From Balneolaceae bacterium UBA3186 (GTDB lineage: Bacteria > Bacteroidota > Rhodothermia > Balneolales > Balneolaceae): a stretch of 64,000 nt of DNA. The notes under the pieces are model-generated. The model ran no database searches. It was not told the DNA's origin and saw only the letters and a program-made list of their open reading frames with translations. Both the position numbers and the translations under genes were made by a program. Shown in pieces: positions 7,754-16,062 of this stretch (the first letter of the stretch is position 1; every line of letters begins with the position of its first letter). The stretch is taken from positions 60,095 to 124,094 of the forward strand of contig DEXK01000018.1 of the NCBI GenBank assembly GCA_002364085.1, given 5' to 3'.

Positions 7754-8718
7754 CAACCCAGATCTTTAACAATAAAGAACCCATCATTTCCCTGTTCCTG
7801 ATACAGTGGCATTAAGATATAACCTTCAGCCTGAGCTTCAATTCTGCCAAGTTTATCATTAGCGAGCCAATCACCCTTTTTGATCTTATCGAAATTCTTA
7901 AATCCGGGTCTCATTACAAACTCATCGTCCTCTTCAATAATATGTTTATAGATGAATTCCACTTTTTTTGGAAGTCCGGCCGTTTGCTGAGCTAAAAAAT
8001 CATGATAGGGTTCATAATCAGGAATATGAGAAAGGTCCAAACATCCCGACGCATTCAGAAGTGCATAAATTCCTGCAGTAGCATTGAACTCCGCGCTTTC
8101 GCTAAAATGCATCCCTGCTTCAAAAGCAAATCCAATATTCCCGGTACTCTGAATATATTTCAGCGCTGTTCCATGCAGGGCTTTTTCAATGCCGAAAATC
8201 AAAGGAACGTTTAATTTACTAAGAAGATCTACATTTTTCTTTTCTCTGGAACTGATTGCAAATAAGCCGGTTTCAGCTGAAAAGGTATGAAGATCTGCAA
8301 ATATCACAGTCTCGTTTTTATTCTCATTCAGAATAATCGGATCTATAATTTCTAAAACTGCTTTGGTTTCTCTCCGTTCAGCAGTAAGAATCTCACCAAA
8401 TGGAGTTCGCCTTACTTTGTCCAAAATGGAAGTAAACCAAATACGATTCATATCTTCGTCTATGAATCGTTCACCTTTACTCAAGGCCTCAAGATTGCCT
8501 CTTATACCTATAAAAGTTCCATTAAACTTATCTTCAAGACCGGTAACCTTTTCTAGAACGTGTTCTACTGCTTTAATACTTGTTGGTTCATTTCCGTGAA
8601 CTCCAGCAAGTGCGATTATTGTAGGTCCCGGTTTTTTCCCTTCAATTTTCCCAATTATTCGTTTCTGATAATCTACGTTTTCCAAATTATCTGTTTGTTG
8701 TTCAGTGAATGTCTGCAA
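7753..8718 (-). CDS. AstE/AspA-family zinc amidohydrolase (succinylglutamate desuccinylase/aspartoacylase-like)
   Basis: 321 residues. The zinc-binding HGNEPTS motif (His and Glu, near residue 41) and a downstream DLHTF (third ligand, His about 145) fit the M14-like AstE/AspA fold; EAGMHF later carries the expected catalytic Glu (about 200). The C-terminal part is the usual beta domain. Such enzymes release an amino acid from N-acyl or peptide-like amides; the exact substrate is open. Translation begins at TTG (8718-8716), directly after the TGA stop of the GCS2-CBS gene, with AAGGA upstream. The two are therefore translationally coupled and probably act on the same metabolite. Confidence 0.85.
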   Translation of the reverse strand: MQTFTEQQTDNLENVDYQKRIIGKIEGKKPGPTIIALAGVHGNEPTSIKAVEHVLEKVTGLEDKFNGTFIGIRGNLEALSKGERFIDEDMNRIWFTSILDKVRRTPFGEILTAERRETKAVLEIIDPIILNENKNETVIFADLHTFSAETGLFAISSREKKNVDLLSKLNVPLIFGIEKALHGTALKYIQSTGNIGFAFEAGMHFSESAEFNATAGIYALLNASGCLDLSHIPDYEPYHDFLAQQTAGLPKKVEFIYKHIIEEDDEFVMRPGFKNFDKIKKGDWLANDKLGRIEAQAEGYILMPLYQEQGNDGFFIVKDLG

Positions 8719-10656
8719 TCAATCTTCCTTCTTATTCTTATTTTCGTTTGCCAATGCTTTGATAAGGCGCCTGCTGATGTTTAAAAAATTATCCTCAGTT
8801 ATAATCCCAACCAACCGGCTATTCTTAACTACTGGTAGACAACCTATTTGTTGATCTTGCATGATTTCCATGGCTTCTATAATGGAGGCTTCCGGATGGA
8901 TTGTGATTGGGTTATTGATCATGATATCTTCAATAGCATGACTTTTGTATTCACCATCTTCATTTACTGCTTTCGAATACTCTCTTAACACCATTCTCAT
9001 GGATACCAATCCAACCAAGTGTTTTTGATCATCCTCTATTGGAATATACCTGATTCTTCTCCAATCCAACAGATTTGAAGCGAATTCAATTAGATCATCT
9101 TTACGAGCTGTAAAAAGATCAGTGGTCATAAATTCTTCCACCAAAAGTGAGGAAGGTCTCCAAAAGGCAATATCTTCAATTCGTGCCAGTCCCCATTTAT
9201 GCACCGGCTCCCCTTTTTGCTGATTTTTGGCCATCGCTCCTGTTATTGTTGAAAGTGTTTGCTCTCTGTTATTTTCTTTTATGAGTTTTCCATACGACTT
9301 AACCACCCAATATGATCCGGTTTGGGCACTTTCTACTCTGTCTTCTATCACTCCTAAATAGGTATTTATATCAGATTCCAGAATATTCACTTTCTCAAGT
9401 CCGGCTCGGGCAATTGGTAAAAGTTCTTCTTTTATAAGATCTCGAGCTGTTACTTTTCTATCGTCAGTCCATATAAACTTTGTATCCAATCCCATTTTAG
9501 AAGCAGCGAAAAAGTTCAAACGAGCATTATCAAAATCCAACACTTTGGTAATATCAGAATAAGCATCTTCCATACCGTTCATCAACCCTAACCAGAACGC
9601 AGTATTTGCAATTTCATCCACAACGGTTGGACCTGAAGGAAGTACACGGTTTTCGATCCTTAAATGAGGCTTCCCTCCTCCAATTCCATAACAAGGTCGG
9701 TTCCATCTGTAAACAGTTCCGTTATGTACATTCAATGCCATCAATTTTGGTGGAATTCCGTTCTTTAAAAGTTCATCAACATTCTCTTCCACATTTGAAC
9801 TTAAAAGGACACGATATCGAGAAATATCTTCTTTATAGATATCCAGAATGCTTCCCCGAAGCCAATCAGAGCCAAAAGTAACTCTTGGCAGTGAATCTCT
9901 TAAATGATCACCTACTCCGCGGGTATCTACCGATTGATGAAAAAGAGCAATTCGGGTTTCTGCCCATAATCTTTTGCCTAACAGTATTGGAGAATTAACC
10001 GCACTTGCTAACACAGGAGCCGCTATTGCTTGGGCGATGTTGTATTTAGAAACGAACTCATCAGGTTTAATTTGCAGATGGATCTGATATCCGGTGTTAC
10101 AGCCTTCCAGAAGCGGAGTATCGAACTTCATGAGTAATTCGTCCATTCCCTGAATACGAATTTCATATTCTTTCCCCCGCATATTATCGATGGCATCACA
10201 CAACGCTTTGTAGCGTGGAAGCGGAGTCAGATTTTCAATCGCTACATCCGATTTTCGGATAGAAGGAAGTATTCCTGTCAATAAAATATCTCCGCCTAAT
10301 TCCTGTACTTTTTCACGTACGTAAGCAACCTCATTTTGAAGGTTTTCTTCCATCTGAGAAAGACAATTGTCTTTAAACTCTAAAGGATCGAGATTGATTT
10401 CTATATTGAACTTTGCGATCTCAGTTGTGTAGTTCCCATCTCCCAGCGCATCCATTACTTCCATCGCATTAGGCATTGCTTTACCATGCTCATCGATCAG
10501 ACACAATTCCTGTTCCGCTCCAATCCGAATTACATCTGTCTCAAACCAATCATCTTCAAGCATTTTCTCAAGAGCACGTGCGTCTTTCAGAACATTTTTC
10601 ATGAACCTCTGAACATCTTCATTACTCTTTGCAAGTTTTACCCTTTCTTCGCCCAT
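8719..10656 (-). CDS. GCS2-family carboxylate-amine ligase fused to a CBS-domain pair
   Basis: 645 residues. Residues about 30-490 form a glutamate-cysteine-ligase-like (GCS2, COG2170-type) domain: IGAEQELCLID at the nucleotide/metal site, IEINLDPLEF, HLQIKPDEF and a PHLRIENRVLPSGPT segment. Residues about 505-635 form two CBS repeats (VEEFMTTDLFTARKDDLIEF ... IEDIMINNPITIHPEASIIEA). The ligase should form an amide bond between a glutamate-like carboxylate and an amine using ATP; CBS pairs often sense adenine nucleotides, so allosteric control by energy charge is likely. The stop abuts the start of the AstE-like hydrolase (no gap). The product is unknown; it need not be gamma-glutamylcysteine. 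Confidence 0.85.
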   Translation of the reverse strand: MGEERVKLAKSNEDVQRFMKNVLKDARALEKMLEDDWFETDVIRIGAEQELCLIDEHGKAMPNAMEVMDALGDGNYTTEIAKFNIEINLDPLEFKDNCLSQMEENLQNEVAYVREKVQELGGDILLTGILPSIRKSDVAIENLTPLPRYKALCDAIDNMRGKEYEIRIQGMDELLMKFDTPLLEGCNTGYQIHLQIKPDEFVSKYNIAQAIAAPVLASAVNSPILLGKRLWAETRIALFHQSVDTRGVGDHLRDSLPRVTFGSDWLRGSILDIYKEDISRYRVLLSSNVEENVDELLKNGIPPKLMALNVHNGTVYRWNRPCYGIGGGKPHLRIENRVLPSGPTVVDEIANTAFWLGLMNGMEDAYSDITKVLDFDNARLNFFAASKMGLDTKFIWTDDRKVTARDLIKEELLPIARAGLEKVNILESDINTYLGVIEDRVESAQTGSYWVVKSYGKLIKENNREQTLSTITGAMAKNQQKGEPVHKWGLARIEDIAFWRPSSLLVEEFMTTDLFTARKDDLIEFASNLLDWRRIRYIPIEDDQKHLVGLVSMRMVLREYSKAVNEDGEYKSHAIEDIMINNPITIHPEASIIEAMEIMQDQQIGCLPVVKNSRLVGIITEDNFLNISRRLIKALANENKNKKED

Positions 10657-10731
10657 CTATTTATAAATTGCGTTTAAAGCAGGTCGTAAATACTAACTTT
10701 ATATGGCGGAATGCAAGTTTAAATATCTTAT

Positions 10732-10802
10732 AAACCACTAAGAACACGAGATTGTTTTTTTGAGCTTATGGCAGAAATTGAACTTTGTGAACTCTGTGGT
10801 TT
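10732..10802. repeat. Short GTGGTT-type palindromic element without a gene
   Basis: The left arm (10732-10750) is AAACCACTAAGAACACGAG and the right arm (10783-10802) is CTTTGTGAACTCTGTGGTTT, in inverted orientation around about 32 bases of spacer. The arrangement (outward GTGGTT ends) is the same as at the GxxExxY element but with no gene inside. It ends 8 bases before the priA stop codon. Confidence 0.7.
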
Positions 10803-10810
10803 TCGAAACT

Positions 10811-13243
10811 CTATCGAATTGCCTCCACATTAATATTTATCCGCACAATATTTGTACTGATTTCTGATTCAAATTCATACACTTCCATTACTTTATCCAA
10901 TAGCCTTTCGATGAAATTTCCTCCTCTATCCGTTGGGAGTTTCACCATTACTTCCCACAAATAATATTGGTTCATCCAGGCGATTGCCGCCGGAGATGGT
11001 CCCAGAGAATCAAAATCAGGAACCAATCTTTCCAGTACCGATTTAAGTTTGAAAGCTGAAACCCGAACCTGACTTTCATTTTTCCCTTTCAGAACAAATT
11101 TTACCAATCTTGAGTATGGCGGATAGTTCAAAGCTTTTCTGAAATCAAGTTCTGAGTCTGCAAAACCATTGTAGTCATGTTTCTGAGCAAATTTAAGTGC
11201 TTCATTATCAGGTTGGCGAGTTTGAATAAATACTTTTCCCGGCTTAGCTCCTCTACCTGATCTACCTGCAACCTGACTTAGTAATTGAAACATTCTCTCT
11301 GACGATTGAAAAGATGGAAATGCTAGTTCAGTATCTGCGTCTGTTACTCCTACAACTGTCACATTCGGGAAGTCTAAACCTTTGGCCACTAATTGAGTTC
11401 CAACCAGAATATCAGCTTCTCCTGCTCCGAATGAATCCAGTATTTTTTCGTGCGCTCCTTTTTTAGAAGTTGAATCCCGATCAAACCTAAGAACTCTGGC
11501 ATCCGGAAATAGTTCTTCAAGTTGTTCTTCAATTTTTTGGGTTCCCGAACCTTGTTCGGAAAGAAATTCTGATCCACATTTCTCACAATTGGTATCCGCT
11601 TTTCTTGAATAGCCCGAATAGTGACAGATCAACTGATTTTTTCTTTTGTGATAAGTCAGACTTACCGAACATTCCGGACTTTGAGGAATATTTCCACAGG
11701 TTTCGCATTGTAAGTAATTGGCAAATCCGCGCCGATTATAAAGTAGAATCACCTGTTCTTTTTTATCCAACGCCTCTTTAATCGCTAAGTGCATTGGAAC
11801 CGCCAGTTCCCCTTTCATAGCCCCTGTGTATTGCTTGAGATCTAAAATCTCAACTTCCGGAAGCTTAGCGGATTCGTGTCGTTTTGTAAGTTCCAGCAGA
11901 ACCGCCTTCCCTTTCTTGGTCATTTCAAGAGCTTGCATGCTTGGGGTAGCAGATCCCATAATAACTACTGAATCAGTCATACTTGCCCGCATAATTGCCA
12001 CTTCTCTGGCATGATATCTAGGCGCCGGATCGATCTGTTTATAGGAATTATCGTGTTCCTCATCCAGAATAATGATCCCAAGATCCTGGGTTGGTGAAAA
12101 AATTGCGGACCTCGGACCAATGGCTATTTTCTTTTCTCCGGATCGGAGCTTTCTCCAGGAATCAAGTCTTTCTCTTTCATTCATTCGGCTGTGAAGCACC
12201 GCAATATCTTCACCAAAGATCCGGTAAAAACGGGAAACGGTTTGTGGAGTAAGTGCAATTTCAGGAACCAGAACAATTCCCCCACGACCACTTTCCAATA
12301 CCTGTTTTAGCGCTTGAATGTATACTTCTGTTTTACCACTACCGGTTATTCCTTTCAATAAAAAGTTATTGAACTTCTTTTCTCTGATCGACTTTTCGAT
12401 GGAACTAAAAACCAAACTTTGTTCTTCGTTCAGCTCTTTGATCATGTCCGGATCGAACTCTAAATCTAATGTATCCGGTTCAACTTCTAATTCTATGGGC
12501 TGTATCCAATTCTCATCTTTCAGTTTTTTGATAGAATAGTTGTTGATTCCCAGTTTATCTGCATCAGAATTTCGAATCGGCATTTCTTCAGAAGTAAACA
12601 CTTCCAGAGCTTCCATCCATTTAAAACTCTTATCCTGTGATTCCAAAAACTCAATAGCGGACTTTCGGTTTTTACCTTCATTCCAATCCCATGCTCTTTC
12701 GGTCTTTACTGTAACTTTGATATCCGGTTCTTCCCATATCTCAAGAACGCCCGATTTCAGTAATTTTTTAAAGACCTTGTTTAATGAAGTGTCTTTGTAT
12801 CTCTTTTTTGCAGAATCAAGTGTCAGAGATTCATCATTTTGGATATCGTCTATAATTTCTTTTTCTGCTTCTGTTCTGAGATCAAGTCCATCTTCACTTC
12901 CAACTTTCAGCCTTTTTTTGGATACGAAGTTTAATCCCGCAGGCAGCGCAGCCTGAATGACTTCGCCCCAGCTACAAAAGTAGAACCTGTGAATCCATTC
13001 TGTTAGTTTGAGTAGTTCTTCTGTTAAGATCGGCTCCGAATCCAGAACCTTTTTGATCTCTTTTGTCTTGAACTCAGGTTTTTTGTTGTGAAGTTGTACA
13101 ATAACCCCGATCGCGAAATGAGAACGAAACGGAACCCAGACACGTACTCCTTCTTCTATTTTCTTTCGAAATTGAGTTGGCACTTCATAAGTAAAAGTTT
13201 GTCGAACAGCGGTTGGAAATGCTATTTCTGCAAAAGATGACAA
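10811..13243 (-). CDS. priA: Primosomal replication-restart helicase PriA
   Basis: 810 residues: N-terminal 3' DNA-binding region (FAEIAFPTAVRQTFTYEVP), winged helix, SF2 helicase with Walker A LLKGITGSGKTE (about residue 302) and DEEH box (ILDEEHDNSYKQ), then the zinc-binding insert at about 509-566 and the C-terminal helicase lobe (GTQLVAKGLDFPNV; QVAGRSGRG). PriA reloads the replisome at stalled forks. In the zinc insert, six of the eight usual Cys remain: CETCG and CEKCGS are intact, but PxCxxC reads SPECS and CHYCG reads CHYSG. By comparison with E. coli PriA, both losses fall in the same zinc site. It is preceded by a tiny membrane-protein gene on the same strand. Confidence 0.95.
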   Translation of the reverse strand: MSSFAEIAFPTAVRQTFTYEVPTQFRKKIEEGVRVWVPFRSHFAIGVIVQLHNKKPEFKTKEIKKVLDSEPILTEELLKLTEWIHRFYFCSWGEVIQAALPAGLNFVSKKRLKVGSEDGLDLRTEAEKEIIDDIQNDESLTLDSAKKRYKDTSLNKVFKKLLKSGVLEIWEEPDIKVTVKTERAWDWNEGKNRKSAIEFLESQDKSFKWMEALEVFTSEEMPIRNSDADKLGINNYSIKKLKDENWIQPIELEVEPDTLDLEFDPDMIKELNEEQSLVFSSIEKSIREKKFNNFLLKGITGSGKTEVYIQALKQVLESGRGGIVLVPEIALTPQTVSRFYRIFGEDIAVLHSRMNERERLDSWRKLRSGEKKIAIGPRSAIFSPTQDLGIIILDEEHDNSYKQIDPAPRYHAREVAIMRASMTDSVVIMGSATPSMQALEMTKKGKAVLLELTKRHESAKLPEVEILDLKQYTGAMKGELAVPMHLAIKEALDKKEQVILLYNRRGFANYLQCETCGNIPQSPECSVSLTYHKRKNQLICHYSGYSRKADTNCEKCGSEFLSEQGSGTQKIEEQLEELFPDARVLRFDRDSTSKKGAHEKILDSFGAGEADILVGTQLVAKGLDFPNVTVVGVTDADTELAFPSFQSSERMFQLLSQVAGRSGRGAKPGKVFIQTRQPDNEALKFAQKHDYNGFADSELDFRKALNYPPYSRLVKFVLKGKNESQVRVSAFKLKSVLERLVPDFDSLGPSPAAIAWMNQYYLWEVMVKLPTDRGGNFIERLLDKVMEVYEFESEISTNIVRININVEAIR

Positions 13244-13312
13244 GAGTTCAGCGCGTAGTTTTTATTATTAAAGTGGCTGAAAGCTTATCCAATTAATTAA
13301 CTGAAATCAACT

Positions 13313-13405
13313 TTAGATCGTCAATAATAAATAAATTATGATGATGAAAACCGGCAGCAAAAAAACTAGCCCACTTTTGGAATAAGTATATCTCTCACTT
13401 TTCAT
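13313..13405 (-). CDS. Small single-pass membrane protein, 30 residues
   Basis: ATG at 13405-13403 is preceded by AAAGGAGG with about 5 bases spacing, one of the strongest ribosome binding sites in the window. The product begins MKSERYTYSKSG and then has one hydrophobic helix (LVFLLPVFIIIIYLLLTI) that runs to the C-terminus. Topology would be N-terminus in the cytoplasm by the positive-inside rule. It lies about 70 bases upstream of priA on the same strand. I do not recognise the family. The strong RBS and clean hydrophobic helix argue for a real gene, but 30 codons can arise by chance. Confidence 0.5.
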   Translation of the reverse strand: MKSERYTYSKSGLVFLLPVFIIIIYLLLTI

Positions 13406-13528
13406 AACTGCCTCCTTTCTCATACTTGTTAACTTTGTTACACATTGAGTTGTTATTACCCTTAACCTTTAAATAATTAATTTGTTTCATCTATCGCACC
13501 GCATAAACATGCGAACTAGTACACTTTC

Positions 13529-13545
13529 CAACATTCAACATTCAA
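13529..13545 (+). repeat. CAACATT tandem repeat, left flank of the four-helix-bundle gene
   Basis: CAACATTCAACATTCAA; the 10-base unit CAACATTCAA is found inverted (TTGAATGTTG) at 13945-13954 on the other side of the gene. Confidence 0.6.
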
Positions 13546-13559
13546 TCACCAACAGCCTT

Positions 13560-13931
13560 TTACTTTGGCATTATAGAATTTGCTTTAGCAGTTCTGATAC
13601 TCGAATAAAAAATTGCGACTAGTTCATCACATTCCTTCAAGGTATTCTGAACTATTACCTCTGATGGCAAGAATTTTCTGCTTATAATTTCAAGATTGAC
13701 TTTCGTTTCTCTTAACTCTTTTATCCCGATCTTTAATTTGTGGATAAAATCCTTGCTAGATTCTGCACTTTGTGCTTCTGCTTGCTGAAAAGCAGGAGAT
13801 GTACCTGATCTAATCAATTGTTTCGAAAAGTGTTGCCCTACATAATTTTTTGGGAGTTTTTCACTCACTTCGATAATTGAAATTGAAAATTCTATCAGTC
13901 TGTTTTGCAAGTTATATTGTCTCGCTTTCAT
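13560..13931 (-). CDS. Four-helix-bundle protein (23S rRNA intervening-sequence protein family)
   Basis: 123 residues, all helical in appearance. It has the family hallmarks: an N-terminal helix with the VSEKLP turn (NRLIEFSISIIEVSEKLPKNY), HFSKQLIRSGTSPAFQQAEAQSAESSKDFIHKLKIGIKELRET, and the C-terminal helix ECDELVAIFYSSI. Members are encoded in 23S rRNA intervening sequences and also as free-standing intergenic genes, as here (no rRNA is nearby). The fold is known; the function is not firmly established. Short inverted repeats flank the gene, and its right flank lies about 30 bases from the yifB stop, as if inserted just downstream of that gene. Confidence 0.88.
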   Translation of the reverse strand: MKARQYNLQNRLIEFSISIIEVSEKLPKNYVGQHFSKQLIRSGTSPAFQQAEAQSAESSKDFIHKLKIGIKELRETKVNLEIISRKFLPSEVIVQNTLKECDELVAIFYSSIRTAKANSIMPK

Positions 13932-13944
13932 AAATCAATGGTTG

Positions 13945-13954
13945 TTGAATGTTG
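13945..13954 (-). repeat. Inverted CAACATTCAA repeat, right flank of the four-helix-bundle gene
   Basis: TTGAATGTTG, the exact reverse complement of the 10-base unit at 13529-13538. It is followed by the AT-rich GTTATTTGGG and GATATTTGGG stretch. Confidence 0.55.
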
Positions 13955-13983
13955 TTATTTGGGTTTTGATATTTGGGATTTAA

Positions 13984-15525
13984 CTAGCCAAGCCATCCTT
14001 CTCTGTCTAAGCTTCGGTATTGGATCGCTTCCGCAATATGATTCGGTTTTATATTCTCTGAATGATCCAGATCAGCTATAGTTCTGGATACTTTTAGGAT
14101 TCTGTCGTAAGCCCGGGCTGAAAGTCCTAGAGATGTAATTGCTTTCTTTAAAATTTCTGATCCCGCTTCATCCAGCTTGCACACTTTCCGAACCATTCTG
14201 GTATTCATTTGTGCATTCGAATACACCGACTTCAACCCAAAGAATCGTTTTGTTTGAACTTCTCTCGCCTTAACAACTCGTTCTCTTATTTCTTCAGATG
14301 ATTCCCCTTTTGCTTTTCCGGACAACTCATCATAACTCACCTTGTTCACTTCTATATGAAGATCGATTCGATCTAAAAGCGGTCCACTGATCTTACCCAA
14401 ATATCGTTGCATCGCCAATGAAGAAGCTCCGTTCATATCCTGTGGGTCGTACCAATCTCCCGATGGAGAAGGGTTCATAGAAGCAACTAACATAACACGA
14501 CTTGGATAGGTCACACTCATTCTGGCTCTTGAAATAGAGACAAATCCATCTTCCAGCGGTTGACGCATCACTTCCAGCGCACTGCGTTTAAATTCTGGGA
14601 GTTCATCCAGAAACAAAACTCCGTTATGCGACATAGAAATTTCTCCCGGCATCGGGATGCTCCCACCCCCAACTAAAGCCACATCTGAAACGGTATGATG
14701 TGGAGCCCGAAATGGACGGGAAGTGATCAGTGCTTTACCGCCATCTAAAATCCCGGATACCGAATGGATCTTTGTCGTTTCCAGTGCTTCTTCCAGAGAA
14801 AGTGGAGGTAAAATTGTTGGAATTCTTCTCGCCATCATTGTTTTCCCGGAGCCTGGCGGTCCAACCATGACGGCATTATGCCCGCCGGCTGCGGCAATTT
14901 CCAAACCACGTTTCACATTTTCCTGTCCTCGAACATCACTGAAATCCAGAACTTTTGATTGTCCATTTTGATTGAAAAAGGATTTCACATCCACCTCAAG
15001 TGGTTCCATTGAACCTCGATTTTCCAGCCAATCTTTAACCTGATTCAAATGGTCGAATGCGAAAATTTCGATTCCTTCTACAACCGCTGCCTCTGCCCCA
15101 TTTTCTTTGGGAACGATCAAATATTTGAATCCCTGTTTTTTTGCTTCAACCGCAACCGGAAGAACTCCTTTAATAGGCCGGATCTTTCCGTCCAATGATA
15201 ATTCACCGAGCATCACTGTTTCTTCCAGTTTCTCGGTATAGATCTGTCCTGACATCCGCAACAAACCGATTGCTATCGGCAGGTCAAAAGCATTTCCTTC
15301 TTTCGGAAGATCGGCAGGAGCTAGATTTACGGTAAGCCTTCCCAATGGATAATAAGATCCTGTGTTTCTGATGGCAGCTTCCACCCTGTCTCTGGATTCA
15401 CTCACGGCACGGTCGGGCAATCCCACCAAAAAGAATTTTGGCATTCCGTTTGTGTGATGAGTTTCTACGTCTATGATGCGCGCATCAACACCAACTGTGG
15501 ATGCGCAAAATACTCTGGCTAGCAT
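13984..15525 (-). CDS. comM: YifB/ComM-family AAA+ ATPase (Mg-chelatase-like)
   Basis: 513 residues. An N-terminal Lon-like/ChlI region (VEAAIRNTGSYYPLGRLTVNLAPADLPKEG) is followed by the AAA+ core with Walker A GPPGSGKTMMARR (about residue 226), Walker B VLFLDELPEF and the conserved FRAPHHT and MNPSP motifs. A C-terminal helical domain follows (SARAYDRILKVSRTIADL). In naturally transformable species ComM is a hexameric branch-migration helicase; in others the role is less clear. The gene starts a minus-strand run and is divergent from the DUF4342 gene across an 88-base spacer that must hold both promoters. Confidence 0.92.
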   Translation of the reverse strand: MLARVFCASTVGVDARIIDVETHHTNGMPKFFLVGLPDRAVSESRDRVEAAIRNTGSYYPLGRLTVNLAPADLPKEGNAFDLPIAIGLLRMSGQIYTEKLEETVMLGELSLDGKIRPIKGVLPVAVEAKKQGFKYLIVPKENGAEAAVVEGIEIFAFDHLNQVKDWLENRGSMEPLEVDVKSFFNQNGQSKVLDFSDVRGQENVKRGLEIAAAGGHNAVMVGPPGSGKTMMARRIPTILPPLSLEEALETTKIHSVSGILDGGKALITSRPFRAPHHTVSDVALVGGGSIPMPGEISMSHNGVLFLDELPEFKRSALEVMRQPLEDGFVSISRARMSVTYPSRVMLVASMNPSPSGDWYDPQDMNGASSLAMQRYLGKISGPLLDRIDLHIEVNKVSYDELSGKAKGESSEEIRERVVKAREVQTKRFFGLKSVYSNAQMNTRMVRKVCKLDEAGSEILKKAITSLGLSARAYDRILKVSRTIADLDHSENIKPNHIAEAIQYRSLDREGWLG

Positions 15526-15613
15526 ATTATTCTGTATCTTTTTTTATTGTTCTGCGTAGTAAGACAAGTTCGGAAGCTATTCCTTACAAAAATTTTCATA
15601 AATCACACATATC

Positions 15614-16045
15614 ATGAAGAAAGAAGAAGCAAAATCCAAGGCTAAACGTGTCTACGAAGAGATACAAGGCGGAGTGAACGAAGTGATTAGTTCTATCCGT
15701 GAATTGATAAAGGAAGGAAGTGCCCGAAAACTTATCATCAAGAATAAAGAAGGCGAAGTTGTCTTTCAGACTCAGTTGGCATTTGGTGTTGGTGGTGCCG
15801 CATTAGTTGGGGCAATGGCTCCGGTTATTTCTGCCATCGGGATGTTTGCCATGTTCATCAATGACTACCAGATCTTAGTTGAAAAAGAAGTAGATCCTGA
15901 AGACGACGATTATTCTGTGGATGCGGAAGTGATCGAGATCACCGAAGACGAAGATGAGGAAGAAGAAGAAAATACAGAAGAAGCTAAGGCTGAAGAAACA
16001 GAAGAGAAGGAAGAAAAAACGGTAGGCAAGAAAAAGAAAAAATAA
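15614..16045 (+). CDS. DUF4342-domain protein with acidic tail
   Basis: 143 residues. Residues about 1-85 match the DUF4342 pattern: an amphipathic N-terminal helix, SSIRELIKEGSARKLIIKNKEGE, a beta turn, then a glycine/alanine-rich hydrophobic hairpin (LVGAMAPVISAIGMFAMFI) ending VEKEVD. A tail of about 55 residues rich in Glu and Asp then closes with a short Lys block (GKKKKK). The hydrophobic part could associate with membranes. No function is known for the domain. The CPBP gene follows after 17 bases. Confidence 0.75.
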   Translation: MKKEEAKSKAKRVYEEIQGGVNEVISSIRELIKEGSARKLIIKNKEGEVVFQTQLAFGVGGAALVGAMAPVISAIGMFAMFINDYQILVEKEVDPEDDDYSVDAEVIEITEDEDEEEEENTEEAKAEETEEKEEKTVGKKKKK

Positions 16046-16062
16046 CTTCAGATAGCTGATAC

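Larger units (their letters stand above)
13244..13559. other. Intergenic region with a small membrane ORF and the left flank of the four-helix-bundle element
   Basis: 316 bases between priA and the four-helix-bundle gene. It contains the 30-codon ORF at 13313-13405 and tandem CAACATT copies at 13529-13545. Nothing else was recognised. Confidence 0.6.

Noticed and set aside
7719..7787. Longer start for the GxxExxY protein
   Set aside because: Those codons are the inverted repeat and the end of the AstE-like gene; family members begin near the ATG at 7718.
13560..13931. Four-helix-bundle gene as marker of a 23S rRNA intervening sequence
   Set aside because: No rRNA sequence flanks it; it is a free-standing intergenic copy.
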